From: Paragordius varius
Taxonomy: Eukaryota; Nematomorpha
Assembly (NCBI GenBank): GCA_964247055.1
Contig: OZ176052.1
Location: 12,772,001 to 12,836,000, forward strand
DNA length: 64,000 nucleotides
Direction of reading: 5' to 3'
The position numbers and the translations under genes were made by a program. Shown piece by piece: positions 1 through 12,600 of the stretch (position 1 is the first letter of the stretch; the number at the start of each line of letters is the position of its first letter). Under the pieces are notes generated by a model. It did no database searches, had not been told where the DNA came from, and saw only the letters and a list, made by a program, of their open reading frames with translations.

Positions 1-472
1 AAAATTACATGTTTATTTAAATAAAATTTCAACTTATATCAGTATAAAGTTTTTTTACAGCAGATTGAACAAACTAAATTTTAGAACCGTTAAGTTTAAT
101 TTCATTTTGAAACCAATAATAATTTATAGAAATATTATGAAATGCTTTTTATATATCATATTCATTTGTATTTTAAATGTTTTACAAACATAAATATCGA
201 AGATTATTTAAGTCATTTTTCATAATAAAATATAACAAATTAACAGTCGACTGCTTTGAAAAATTTTTATTTTATATTTCTGTAAGTTACATTCATTTTT
301 TTCGGATTCTTAAAGCCAATAAAATTCCCTATCCAAAAATATCTAAATCAAAAAACATTATTTTGACCCTATTACAAACTATGGAATAGTAAATTTATTT
401 ATCGCAATATATTTCTGAGATTATGTATTTATATTCATGGCTACTTATTTTTATGTATCATACATTTTATAG
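1..472 (+). other. AT-rich probable intron sequence
   Basis: Upstream of the first recognised exon. A 70-codon open stretch at 177-389 has low-complexity K, I and F-rich content and no splice context that links it in phase to 473. I see no supported gene here. Confidence 0.5.
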
Positions 473-613
473 AATTTTCCTAATTTACCCCCAATTAAAG
501 CAGCAACCCTTACGTTAGACCTTATTTCACCTAATGGCATATCTTATGTCTACTTTGAAGATGCGAATTTTCGTGATTTTGAATATAAATATCTAAAAGA
601 ATTCTTAAAAAAG
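473..613 (+). CDS. Apolipophorin-like gene, exon 1 in window (residues 1-47)
   Basis: The acceptor follows ttttatag and the frame is open from the first base (phase 0). The exon ends AAG|GTTGAA, a weak donor. It encodes NFPNLPPIKAATLTLDL followed by SPNGISYVYFEDANF, alternating polar and hydrophobic residues as in a beta sheet. This resembles the beta-sheet regions of large lipid transfer proteins that precede the vWD domain. GC is higher than in the flanking introns. Nothing upstream (1-472) could be tied to it, so earlier exons lie outside the window or are missed. Confidence 0.6.
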
Positions 614-627
614 GTTGAATTTTTTAT

Positions 628-664
<37 letters not shown>

Positions 665-3600
665 AGAATATTTTTATAAATATATTATAATAGTCTTAAA
701 TATATAAATTTGAATAGATATAAATATTTTTGAATCATATTTAAAACCAATTTCTTCATTTACTGTTTATATTAGCTAAACCTTATTGAACAAAAATTTT
801 TGGCCCTAATTAGCGTCGGAAGAAGTGCATATTTTACAATTGGACATATGTACATATCATTTGCGAAAGATTCACTTCTTCGTGCAAAAGCAAAACAAAC
901 TGTAGTGGGCATCTATCGTAATAATTTATTATAAATATTTAGCTTTCTATTAATATGTCTCATTGTTGTTAATACACATATTCAATTCTCAATAACCGTA
1001 TATTATAGCTGATACTATTGGAGATTTAAGTTATATCCCCCAAGCATTTGGCTATGTAAAGCAAATATTTTCCTCTGGTCCCACACCATCTTTTGAAAAA
1101 ATTTGGAAACAACTTGAATACTACGATAATATAATGAAATATGAGGATCAAGTATCTACCATAACAAACAAATTCGATATTACCAATGATATTTTAAACA
1201 ACCCTAACGATATGACAGGAGTTTTTTTACATCCTTTTAAATGGGTTAAGTTAACGGTATGTTATAACATTAAAGTGTATATATATCTTTTATCCCATTT
1301 CTTCACGTAAAAAATATTATTAAAGTCATGTATCCTTTATTTTATCAAAAAAATTTTTTTCGTTATATGGGTATGAAAACTTGGTAAAGAATGGAAAAAC
1401 CTTATGTTAACAATAACATGTTCATAAAAAAAGTATAGATTTACCTTGTTTTTCCATTCTTTACCAAATATTTATATCCATTTAACGAAAAAAAAATAAA
1501 TTTTTGATAAAGGATACATGACTTTAAACTCTATGTTGTGGGTTTTGCCGGACTCATAATATCGGATAGAAAAAAAGACTGAAGATATTTTTTTTAAAAA
1601 AGAAGATTTTTGTTATTAAAATTGATTGGACGATTCGTTTATATTATGTTGACGAATCGGTGTTATGTACATATTGCGTATTTTTTTCAGTATATACGAG
1701 GCTTGGGACTTAGTATGTAACGAGAAAGCTGAGAATTTTTATATAAAAATTATTAATTTTTCAAACAAATACTAAATGTTAGAATAGATAATTTTTAAAA
1801 CTACAGCCAATCATTTTATATTAATTAGCTTAGTAGACTAATTGTTCTTATGAAATTGTAATCACATGACTCTCATGAAGCCGTCTAATTATAGTGTAGT
1901 TTTACACTATTAACTTTCATTTTTTATTACTATTTATTATTAAACCATAATTATATGTCAATTTATACTTTTAAATGCTACATGCTATTCACATAGAAAA
2001 TTAAAAACATGTTATACAAAAGACGAATTATTTCTAGATTAAAGATTCAAAATTATTTTTTGATCCTTACTAGTTACAATATATTTTTATTATTGTGAAT
2101 AAGAAAAATTAAGTTGATTCGGAACATGCCTAATGTGATACATTTTTCACAGTACAAGACAAACTATAAACTTTATTTCTTATATTATTTATTCACGTAT
2201 AAGTTTCCAAAAGATCCTTGTGTTGATATATTTTTAGTGTCTCCATAAAACTATTAATAATTGTCAAAATGCTAGGTAAAATTAATAGTTATTTCACTTT
2301 CCCACAGATTTGGTGTATGCATCTCGGATAAACAACCTTTACACTAATTAGATTTTATAGTAAAAACAAGTTTTAAGCTGCCATGTGTCTGGCCTACATT
2401 TAAATATCATTACATTGTCAATAGGCTATGTCATTCTATAACAATTCAATAGTAGTGAATATAAACTTTACATAACATTATATCACAATTCACTAAATAA
2501 CAGTACTTACACTTAAATATGAAGAAAAAATGTCACATCTTGGTTATATAACTATTATGGCACCAAATGGCTCACTATGTTTGAATATCGGTGTCCTTAA
2601 TCTTATATGTTATAAACACAGTGCATGATATCGGGCACATAGAAACATCATTAAATTTATATAAACTTTACACTTTTGTGCTAATTGCTCTTTTTCAATC
2701 CACATCGCCTTTGTAGAATTTTAGTTATATAATAATTATTTTATGCAATCGATTGGCAACAATAAACTGTCACTGAACGAATAGTACCATCAAAATGACA
2801 CTATTTATTTATACATTGATTGTTATGAATTTCGAAGGTTAAAATATACTCAGTTATCGAAGATATTTTTATGTGGATCCTGATGAAATTAGTTATATAC
2901 CGACAAAAGCCAAAACAATAAGATTATCACCAAATATGATTAAGATCTGTTACGGCCGTAATTTAAAGGCTAATATTCGTATCCGTATTAGCCATAGAAA
3001 CACATATTAAGGGTGACTAACTATATTTCAAATCAACGGTTTGCCCGATAAGTCTGACTCTTGATTGTACAAAAGAGAAAACATTTTTTTAAATGTAAAA
3101 TCTTACGCTTTTTGAAACCTATAACTAATTTATGTGATGATGTGCATTAGTGATATCTTGGATGGCTTCGTATCTTGAAATCTACCAGAAAATAATTTTA
3201 AAAAACACGTTCAAAACAAATATAGAGATGGAATTTAATTTTAACCGGCTTATCTATAATATATTAAAAACCAGTTAATAATTCATACATCCTCATTTTG
3301 ATTCTACTCTGTATCGAAAACAATTAAAAATAAAATATGTGGTTTTGTGATAATTAAAATTGCAGATGAGATTGAAGCCTAGTTTACCATTTTATCTGTT
3401 TTTTCATTAAGTTGGTTTGTATTTAGGGTAATTTAATTATGAAAATTTTTATATCAATATAATTATTAAAAAATAAGTATAAAAATTAGCGCATTAGTGT
3501 AGATAATGATATATATATATATATATATATATCAAATTAAGGATTTTCCCAATTTGTCTATGGATACTTTGGTCAAAGCACTTCATCTACACTGTCCATC

Positions 3601-6600
3601 GTTTTTCTCAAACGATAAGATAACAATGGTCCAAACGACAGCTCCAAAGTTTGCTTATTACAATGGTCTTCTTTTTGGACTTGACCATTATACTGCTTTT
3701 GATGGTAGTGTAGGACGCCTACAGCCTTTCTGCCATACTAAGACAGAACAACCAAAATCGTAATTTTTCTTTCTAATTATTTAATTATAACTCAGGACAA
3801 TCATGTATATCATCGCATTTAAATATCGTTTCTTTTAACTGGGAGAGTATTATTTGTAATTGGCTTTCAATTTAAATATAATATCATCTTAAATTAATAT
3901 TATTGCCAAATTATCTCATTTTCTTTGTATTCTAAAAATAAAATAAACAGCCTGTTTAAATTGAAATTTCTAATAATGACATCGAAAATCTAAATACGAA
4001 TTATAGTGTTTCCAGCTCATAAAGTTAATTTTTGGCTTTGCATGTAACATTATTCTTCTATATACACCATTTTTTATTTAAAAAAGGGTTCAGCGATCAC
4101 TTTTGTAATAAGGAATCAATAATATTATTTTATAAATCATACAATACATTGTTAACATTTAAATCCAGCGCATTCATTTCAGTCTCTGAATCGAATTGCT
4201 TTAAGGACCTAAGCCTCTTTAAAATCGAAGCGTTAGAATCATACAAGATATTTCTCAAAAATGCTGTAAAAAATATGCGTGGAAGTAGTTTGATACGACT
4301 CTTTAAATTTAAATTTTATGTAGATATTTTGGCTCATCTAAAAACTTTTATAGGATAGAAGTAAATTAAATTGAAACCGTTTCCTTCAATTTCAAAAAAT
4401 ATCAAATTGAATATAGTTTGGGGCCACTAGATACCCCATCAAATCGAATTTAACATAAATATTTTTCAAGCACACATTTTATGATCGGGGTTATACATAG
4501 TGGCAAGTATTTGATGAAAAAAGGTAGTTTTCATATTTTGCTAAATATAGTTTTCACATCTTGTTGTGAATGTAATTTCATCAAAAAATTTATAATTATT
4601 GATATGAGCATAATATATGGGAAATATAAGATGAAATACATAATATCTGTTGTGAATATATATAAACTTTTTTAAACAATGTAGAACTCGTAGAAAAATA
4701 GTACTTTACAAATATCGTAATGTAAAATTTATTTTTTGAAAGTGATTTCATACTAAATAATTTGTAAGATCAAATACATGTAAATAAATTATTTATTGAA
4801 TGAAAACCTGCAATAAAGGAACCGTTTTTATATAACCGTAATTTTTAAAAACTTTTTTGTAACTACCGTTTTAAAACGGTTCCAAAAATATATTTTTAAA
4901 AATATTTTGTAAATGGCGGCATTTTAATGTTTGTTTATCCAGCTTTTACAGAGATTTAACATCACTTTTTTGTTTTCGTTATGGGTAGTTTTATATCCCA
5001 GAGCTCATTGTAAATAAACTAGAGTTTTAAAAGTCATTTTAGTTTAAATTTTATCAAATAATGTACTCATACATTATAACAGCTAATATTTTTTATAGTT
5101 TTGTGACCTCTAGGGTTTGAAATTGGGACTTCAAAACACAATTGAAACAAGCTAATATTAAAATCAAAATACATCAAACTTTTGTTTGTAAAATATAGCC
5201 TAAAAGCTTATTAACGTTAATAATCTACATTTTATAACCATAATACACCTTTATTTGCCATTCTAATTTAAAAGATTAAAGAAAAAAATCGCAGCAAAAT
5301 ATTTGCGATGAGGATTATTTTACTATCCTACATGTTTTTTTTGCATATGCGCCCAAAAGGCTGAAGAAAGCACATTTTTAAATTCGCTTAAATATTTTTT
5401 AAAGTATTTATATTTCAAATCGCTCTGGGATCTGCTAACTCAAAACGGTAATGTATTAAAAATTAAAATATAATAACATGGTTTTTTAAGATACGATTGA
5501 CACTTCAAAGCCACCCTTAAACAATTCAAATTCACCCGGAAATAAATGATGTGTTTTTTAAGAGGATTATTATTATTTTTAAAAAAATGAATTTTTTCTT
5601 TAAAATTAAAATAATACTGAAAAAATAATAGAATATGCCATAAAGATATATTTCAAATTAATGATAATTTATAATAGCGAGAAACAATAACTTATTTTTA
5701 AGAGTTAATTTGAATTGTTCGAGGGTATTTGAATTGTAATTGGTATATATCTACAAAACGTTTTTTTAACTCCATAGGTTTATGGAATTGTGCATTTTTT
5801 AAATTATATGTTTGAGTAAGTATGCAAAATAAATATTAAAATATTAAATTAATACTATTTGGTTTTAAGAAGTTTATTTAACAAAATATTATTTCAGTTT
5901 TGATATTTTACCTACTTAGATACCTACTAATCGCTGATTATGTAAGCCATACGTTTGCATTAATTGGTAATCGGTACAAATTTTCTTTACTAACTCCGTG
6001 GCACAACCTATCTTTGGTTATAATAAATGAAGACACCAAGGAATATTCTGTATTTTTAAATAACGTGTTGCTTTCAACCCTGCCATTCAATGATATATCC
6101 AGGAAACTATATGTGTTTTCTTCCAATAACAATAATATAAAGGTATTATGGAGATTTTTTTACCATTAACTAACATATAATCTTTGATAAAACTTTTAAA
6201 GAATGTTAACATCAATCTAGCAATACATTCTCAATCTAATAAATAGAAAAAAGCTGTTTTTTCATGCTGTACAGTTAAAAGCCAAATGTATTATATTTTA
6301 TTAGGTTAAAATAAAAAGAACTATAATAATAATAATAAGCATAAAAAATTTTGGTATTTTGTTAAATATGAATTGTTGAAGCAAAATATATGAAAATGTT
6401 ATATTTTCTTGACATTTTTACATCAAAACTTTTAAATTATTTTACAAATTTTTTGTAAGTAATAAAAAATTAAATTTTTTTCCATTTTCTTACGAATCTC
6501 AATATTAAATGGTGTTTATTATAGAAATAATAGTCCAACCATTCTTAAAGCTGAACACCATTTTTTAAAACTAGAATATAAAAAAATTGTGTAACTGTTT

Positions 6601-9600
6601 TAAGTCCTTAAATTATTTTTTGGCGTGCAAGGTTTAATTTAGTGCATTGAAAATTGTTATTAAGGGGTTTGAAAAGCGAAATAGTTGAGAATCTCTGATA
6701 TAAATTTATTTTTTATTTATTTACTACCAGGAAAAATTATAAAGATGGGGTGATTCCATTGGAATAATAATTTCATCAAAAGTTTTGATGATTATGCCGT
6801 TTGACTAACAAAACTAAATAATAAATTAAAGTGAAAGTAGTTATAATACAAGGCACAATTATTTACTGACCCCCTTGTAAAAAAAACTAACTGTTATAAT
6901 ATATATTATATTATTAATTAATATAAATACATGATAGATTCGGTACCCCGGTCTCAGAATTGGATACAATTTCGACAAAAAAGTTACTTATATTAAAGTA
7001 AGTAAAATTTACAAAGGAAAACTAACAGGAGTCTTTGAAACTTTTGGGAAAGATAATTATTTTTATCAGCTTAAAAATTCATCAGCGTCAGGAAATTCAT
7101 GTCAACATCAAATCTCTCAAGAATCTAATACATCAGCTGTTAATAAAACGGATGAAGGTAATTCTATATATTAGTTTTAAATATTTTTGATGTAACAATA
7201 TGTTATAAATTTTAATTTAATTTATATATTTTATTTAATTAATTATTATATTAATATATTTTTTGCTAAGATTGCATTGCAATAATTACGTACCAAAAGG
7301 GAGGAAATAAATGGACTGATGAAGCTATAGAGACAATAAGGGAATCGGAAAACGATGGACCATGTTCCGAGCTTTTTCCATATCAGATAATGTCAAATTT
7401 TGAACCTTGCTTTCAAATTATCGGATCTATGCCATATTATCATGCTTGTTTGGCTGATTATCAAGAAAGTACATATTTAAAAATAATAATTATCATTGGA
7501 CATATTGATTGAAATAAAAATGTCTGCTGGTGGTATTAAATATGAATAAATGAGTTGTATTTAAAATACATATGTGGATTTTTAGGATTTCGAATTTTGT
7601 CCATCCGTTTATTTAATTAGAAATACATTTTACAAATAAAATACCGTACTAAGGAGTAATTTTGGTAAATTTAAATTTCATTTTACTTCCTATTTTTTTA
7701 TATAAAGATGATTAACGGTAAAAAAGGATTTAACGAGTCGCGCTAACATTTAGTCAATTATCAATACTCCACACCTTTATGTATTTTGATGGCAAGAAAA
7801 AAATCTGAACGAAATTTTTTCAAATTTTTATGGTATTTAGGTTTCAAATCTTACGATTTGAAAATTATTCCATCTATAACGCAATATAATGTAAAAGTGT
7901 TTAACCAACTATTAAATTGTATTTTTTGGAAGATAATGCCTTAAAACAAATTAGGTTAAATGATATAGTTCTTTAAAAAAATGTTTTGTATTTTTATATT
8001 CGAAAAACGACCCATCATTTTAAACCATCAAAAAATGTTAATGATGCACTCTAGCTTATCTTTGTGACGCATTTTCCAGTTAGTTTTCTAACACCAGTCT
8101 AATCACACCAGTATTAATTAAATTTTTGAAGTTCATATAAAATTTAACATTATAACCATGTTTTGCTTAAATATAATTAATTATACATATAATAACAGTA
8201 AAAGGTTAAATTTTTAAATCTTAACCTCACTTAGTGGCATCACTAGAGTTTTATACCAAAATACATTTATTTTTGTGTAACCATTTACACCTCAAATCTT
8301 GAACAATCCATAAATAAATTATATGTTTTTATATATTAAAAATACCACCCATTTTTTTTATATTTTTAATAAATAAATTTTTGTTTAAAATTAAATACTA
8401 AAAAATAACTATGCCATAAAGAAATATTTCATATAAGATAAACGCGAAACAGATAATTTATTTTTAGGGTGAATTTTAATTTTTCAGGGGGAAATTGAAT
8501 TTTTCAAGGAATTTGAATATTTGAAGGGGTATTAGGAATTTGAATAGTTCAAGGGTGCTTTGAGGGTTAATGGTATATTATTTCCGAATGAATTCTGTAA
8601 AAACGAATGTAAAGATTTTTTCCAATTTAATATTAATTCTGATGTGTTTAATACCTATTTAGCATTAATTATCAATATTATAAAGTTTTTAAAATAATTA
8701 TTTACGGTAACATAACAAAGAAAGGCGACAAATTATGGGTTAAATCATGTCTCAGGCTTAAAAAACCAATTTACACTCATTAATAAGGATATGCGATTTT
8801 ACTGAGTGCCACGAAAGTTCTTTACACCCTTGTAATTCAATTATATATATATATTTAAATGATTATTTTGCAGGTCTCTGCAAAAAAACCGACAATGATA
8901 ATGACAAGAAGAGTATTTGCTCATCTCTACATGCTTATAAGGAAATATGTTACGCCCACTATGTTGAAGTTGATGTGCCTGATTATTGCAGTAATGTTGA
9001 ATAAAATTATATAATTACCATTAGAAATAATTGACTATTATTAAAACTAAATTTCCATAGTACTTAATAATATAATAGATTTTCAAAAGCATATTTTTCA
9101 TTGATTGATTTTATCTATCAACAAGGTTTTGCACCACCCCATTATTTTTGCATTTTCTGATACCTAATGGCATGGAAAGGCCAAAACAAAAAAGAAAATT
9201 GAGGCCACCAATAAGATTTTTCCAAAATTTAATTTTTAAATTTTGGATTTAATTCAAAAATAACAATCATTCCTCGTGTACATATGTTTAAATATTCAAA
9301 CAAGCAAGTCGATACAAGTAATATTCCATGCATGGATAACGAATTCTAGGCATTAAATAAGATACTAAACAAGCTAAGAGCCAAAGTATTAAAAATCTAA
9401 AAGGGGCTTATGTATAGTGTGATAGATCCGGGCGGCTGCACAAGCTCTGCATATCCCCCAAGCGATCCAATTATGCGAGATATGGCAAAGATAACAATAA
9501 GTAATCGTAAAGCCTGATAAGAGAGACTTGCAAGCAAAATCCAGGCAAATTGACATGTCAAATTAACCAATTCACAAAATAAAGTTAGATAAATACTACA

Positions 9601-12600
9601 ATTAAATTGAATAAAAAGATTAGGTAAATACAAATGGTCCAATCCAATAATAGTAAATTCTACTAAAAGTGGCTACACAACATCCATCTGAAATTAAAAA
9701 TACAAAACAACCAATAATTTTAATAAATAAAGTATATCCACTAGGTATAAATAAAGGATCTTTTGTAAGAACCAACTCAAGAAAAAAAGCCTAATAGGTA
9801 CTCAAAAGAACGAATACTAACAAAAAAATATACCCTATCTGAAAGCCGAAGGTTTAAACCATAGAATGCCTTTTTTAGTATTTTTTAAAAAAAATTTTAT
9901 ACGCATTAAAAATTCACTTGAAAGAAAAAGACTAAATTTTGACGTTTAAGTCCGTACTATTTTTTTCTCTCTGATATTTAAATGACATATTTATAATCAA
10001 AAGATAGAGTTTAAAACGCTTTATTAAATGATATTAAGTTTATAATATAATAACATTTTATTATAAAGTTATATTTAATTTTCTCTCGATTTTCTCTTGT
10101 TTTTGAAAAATTGAAAAACCTATAATATTTTAAAATTCTGATTGGCGGAATCAAAAACTTTTTCACATTCGGTTTCAAAACACTGAAATTAGTCATAATT
10201 TAAAAGTTTGAGTGGTGGTGCTCAAAAATGTCCAAATTTGTCGACTACTGTTATAAATCAGTTTGTTCAATCAGGTAACAGTACACATCTTAAGCCAATA
10301 AGTTAGAAAATTAATTGTATCCTTGGGGTAAATAAAAATGATTTTAATCTGTGGATAATAGCATATGGTAGCTTTAACAACATTTACTATGACAGTTTTA
10401 ATATTATTTCTTAACGGCCATGTCGCAAAATTAATATACAAATGTTGTGTGACTGGTATTTAAATGTTTGGTTTATTTATTTCACGGATATATTTTTACG
10501 AAACAATTCATTTAAGAAAATATTTATTTTGCTCAAATTGCTGCATATCACAATAGCGTATATTTTGCGAAATTCAATCTTTTTGGTAACAGCTTAATAC
10601 ACCCAAAAAATATTATTAAAGGATGTCATAAATTAAATTTATAAGGTAAAACATTTAAATTTTTAATATAGGGACTAAATGTCTAATTTAAACCCTTCTA
10701 ATATAGTTTTTTTATTGAATGTAAAAATGCCATTATTGCCTTATGTAAAATTATAGTTTATGTCATATCATGATATAAAAAATTATTTTCAAAAATGCCT
10801 TCTTTAGTAAAAAAATATTTTTAACAGAAAAGGATTTTGATATGTTTTGAAGCATCCTGGAAAGCACTTTTATATATAAAAACTATTCTATATAAATCCT
10901 TTAACTGTTAATTTCCAGATTTTGATTTAAAAGACATATTTTCTATCTAAACGAACAAACACATCTTTTGATAGGAAATCGTGTTAATAGCAATTTTTAG
11001 CATCATCAATTTTGAAAAAGTGTTTTTATAATATCTTAAAAGATACACTAAAAACATCCTACCTCGCATCTTGATTTTTCGTTATTAGCTTATATTAGGA
11101 AGTTTAAAATTTGAGACTTTTGTATCCCAAATCTAATAATTAAAATTTAATATGATTTTCTCTTCAAATGTAGATATTTTATTAATATTTTTGAAATAAG
11201 GCACTCAAATACCATTATAATGTCGGTATTTTTTGATTTTTTGATATGGAACTAATAACACAAAACTGTATTTAATCCGTAGGGTCCAAACCCAAACACA
11301 TCATACCTGATAAATTATTTATCACTATATATATATCACTTCAGTTTCAATTTTCATATATACCTTACTAACTTGTAGGCCAAAGCCTTTTAGAAAATTA
11401 GGCATCTTCTTATTAATGTTTTTATTTAAAAATGGAAATATCAATTTTGTCTAATTTTAAAACAGCAACGTTAAATTACCGGTTTCCTATCATTAAAACT
11501 ATATCGAATATATATTTTAAGATCAATACAATGGATTTAATGTTGGAGATATATGGGAAGAAAAGTTGAATACTTCCAATTCGGATCATATTAATGTAAT
11601 TTTTATTGTCAATCCTCACAACCTAACATCAAAGTAAGTAGATAAAGGTTACATAATTAACATATTTAAACGGCAAAAATAATAGCAATATTGAATAAAA
11701 TATAGTTTCAATAAATGCTACCATTATAAAATTTATTAAAGATAATTATTTTTAGCATGATTGGATCTCTGGATCTTTTGGCAAAGGGGATATCTTTACA
11801 TTGCAAAAAAGAAAATTATCTAGTCAAATTCGGATTAATATCTCAGAAAACAAAATATAATCATTCATATCCCGTTATATATGCCAATAAATTGTGAGTA
11901 TTAATTTATTTAATACTAAATATCTTTCAGTATATCAAGTTTTTATGCTTTATATTAGGAAACTCTTAACAAAAAAATCTTCGATGTTTTATGATGCGCT
12001 GCTATCGAAACAACAATCTGAGTTAAAAATTAGAACAGAAGAAATTTTCGATAAATTATTTGGAAATTATGATTTAAGCGATTCTTTAACCATTGTTATA
12101 GCCATAACTCAATCAGACCATGTTAGTTTCAATAAATCTAATATAATATTATTAAATATTCTAAATATTTGATTTATATCATATTTTTCTTTTTTTCAAT
12201 TAGATTATCGATCATTATTGGACGTATGTAAATCAACTGTTTAATATATGGAATCATGGAACAGTTATTAATGTAATTACAGGGAAATCTCATATATTTG
12301 CCAATAATGAGCTTGAACATGGATTCGATATAACTAAATTGGTATGTATTTTAGGATGACTTAGGTTGGTCAATGTCGCATATATATCACTACTTTGATC
12401 TGTTTGTATTACAGAACAATAACTTATCGAGGGAAAGGGGTAAGGCAAGGGGGTGTGTCTTCCGGCGCCGTTTAGGAGCTATTCATGGGTTTTACACTAA
12501 TTTCTAATTATAGAATAATTATAATAATTCCCATGTAAATATTCATGAAACTGTCCAATAGGGGCGCCTATTTATGTTTTTTATAACTAAAATAAGTTCT

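Noticed and set aside
177..389. 70-codon frame at the left edge
   Set aside because: K, I and F-rich, no splice link in phase with the first exon, and no motif.
1691..1712. Possible 22-nt exon between exons 3 and 4
   Set aside because: It has AG and GTATGT borders, but its length breaks the phase that exons 3 and 4 share.
3705..3763. Continuation of exon 4 to a stop at 3763
   Set aside because: It would lack the conserved vWD cysteine and Y-L-L motif that splicing at 3705 restores.
4032..4675. Open frames of 108 and 64 codons in intron 5
   Set aside because: The first overlaps the micro-exon in another frame. Neither has a motif, and both match AT-rich chance composition.
5938..6132. 64-codon minus-strand frame
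   Set aside because: It is the antisense shadow of exon 6.
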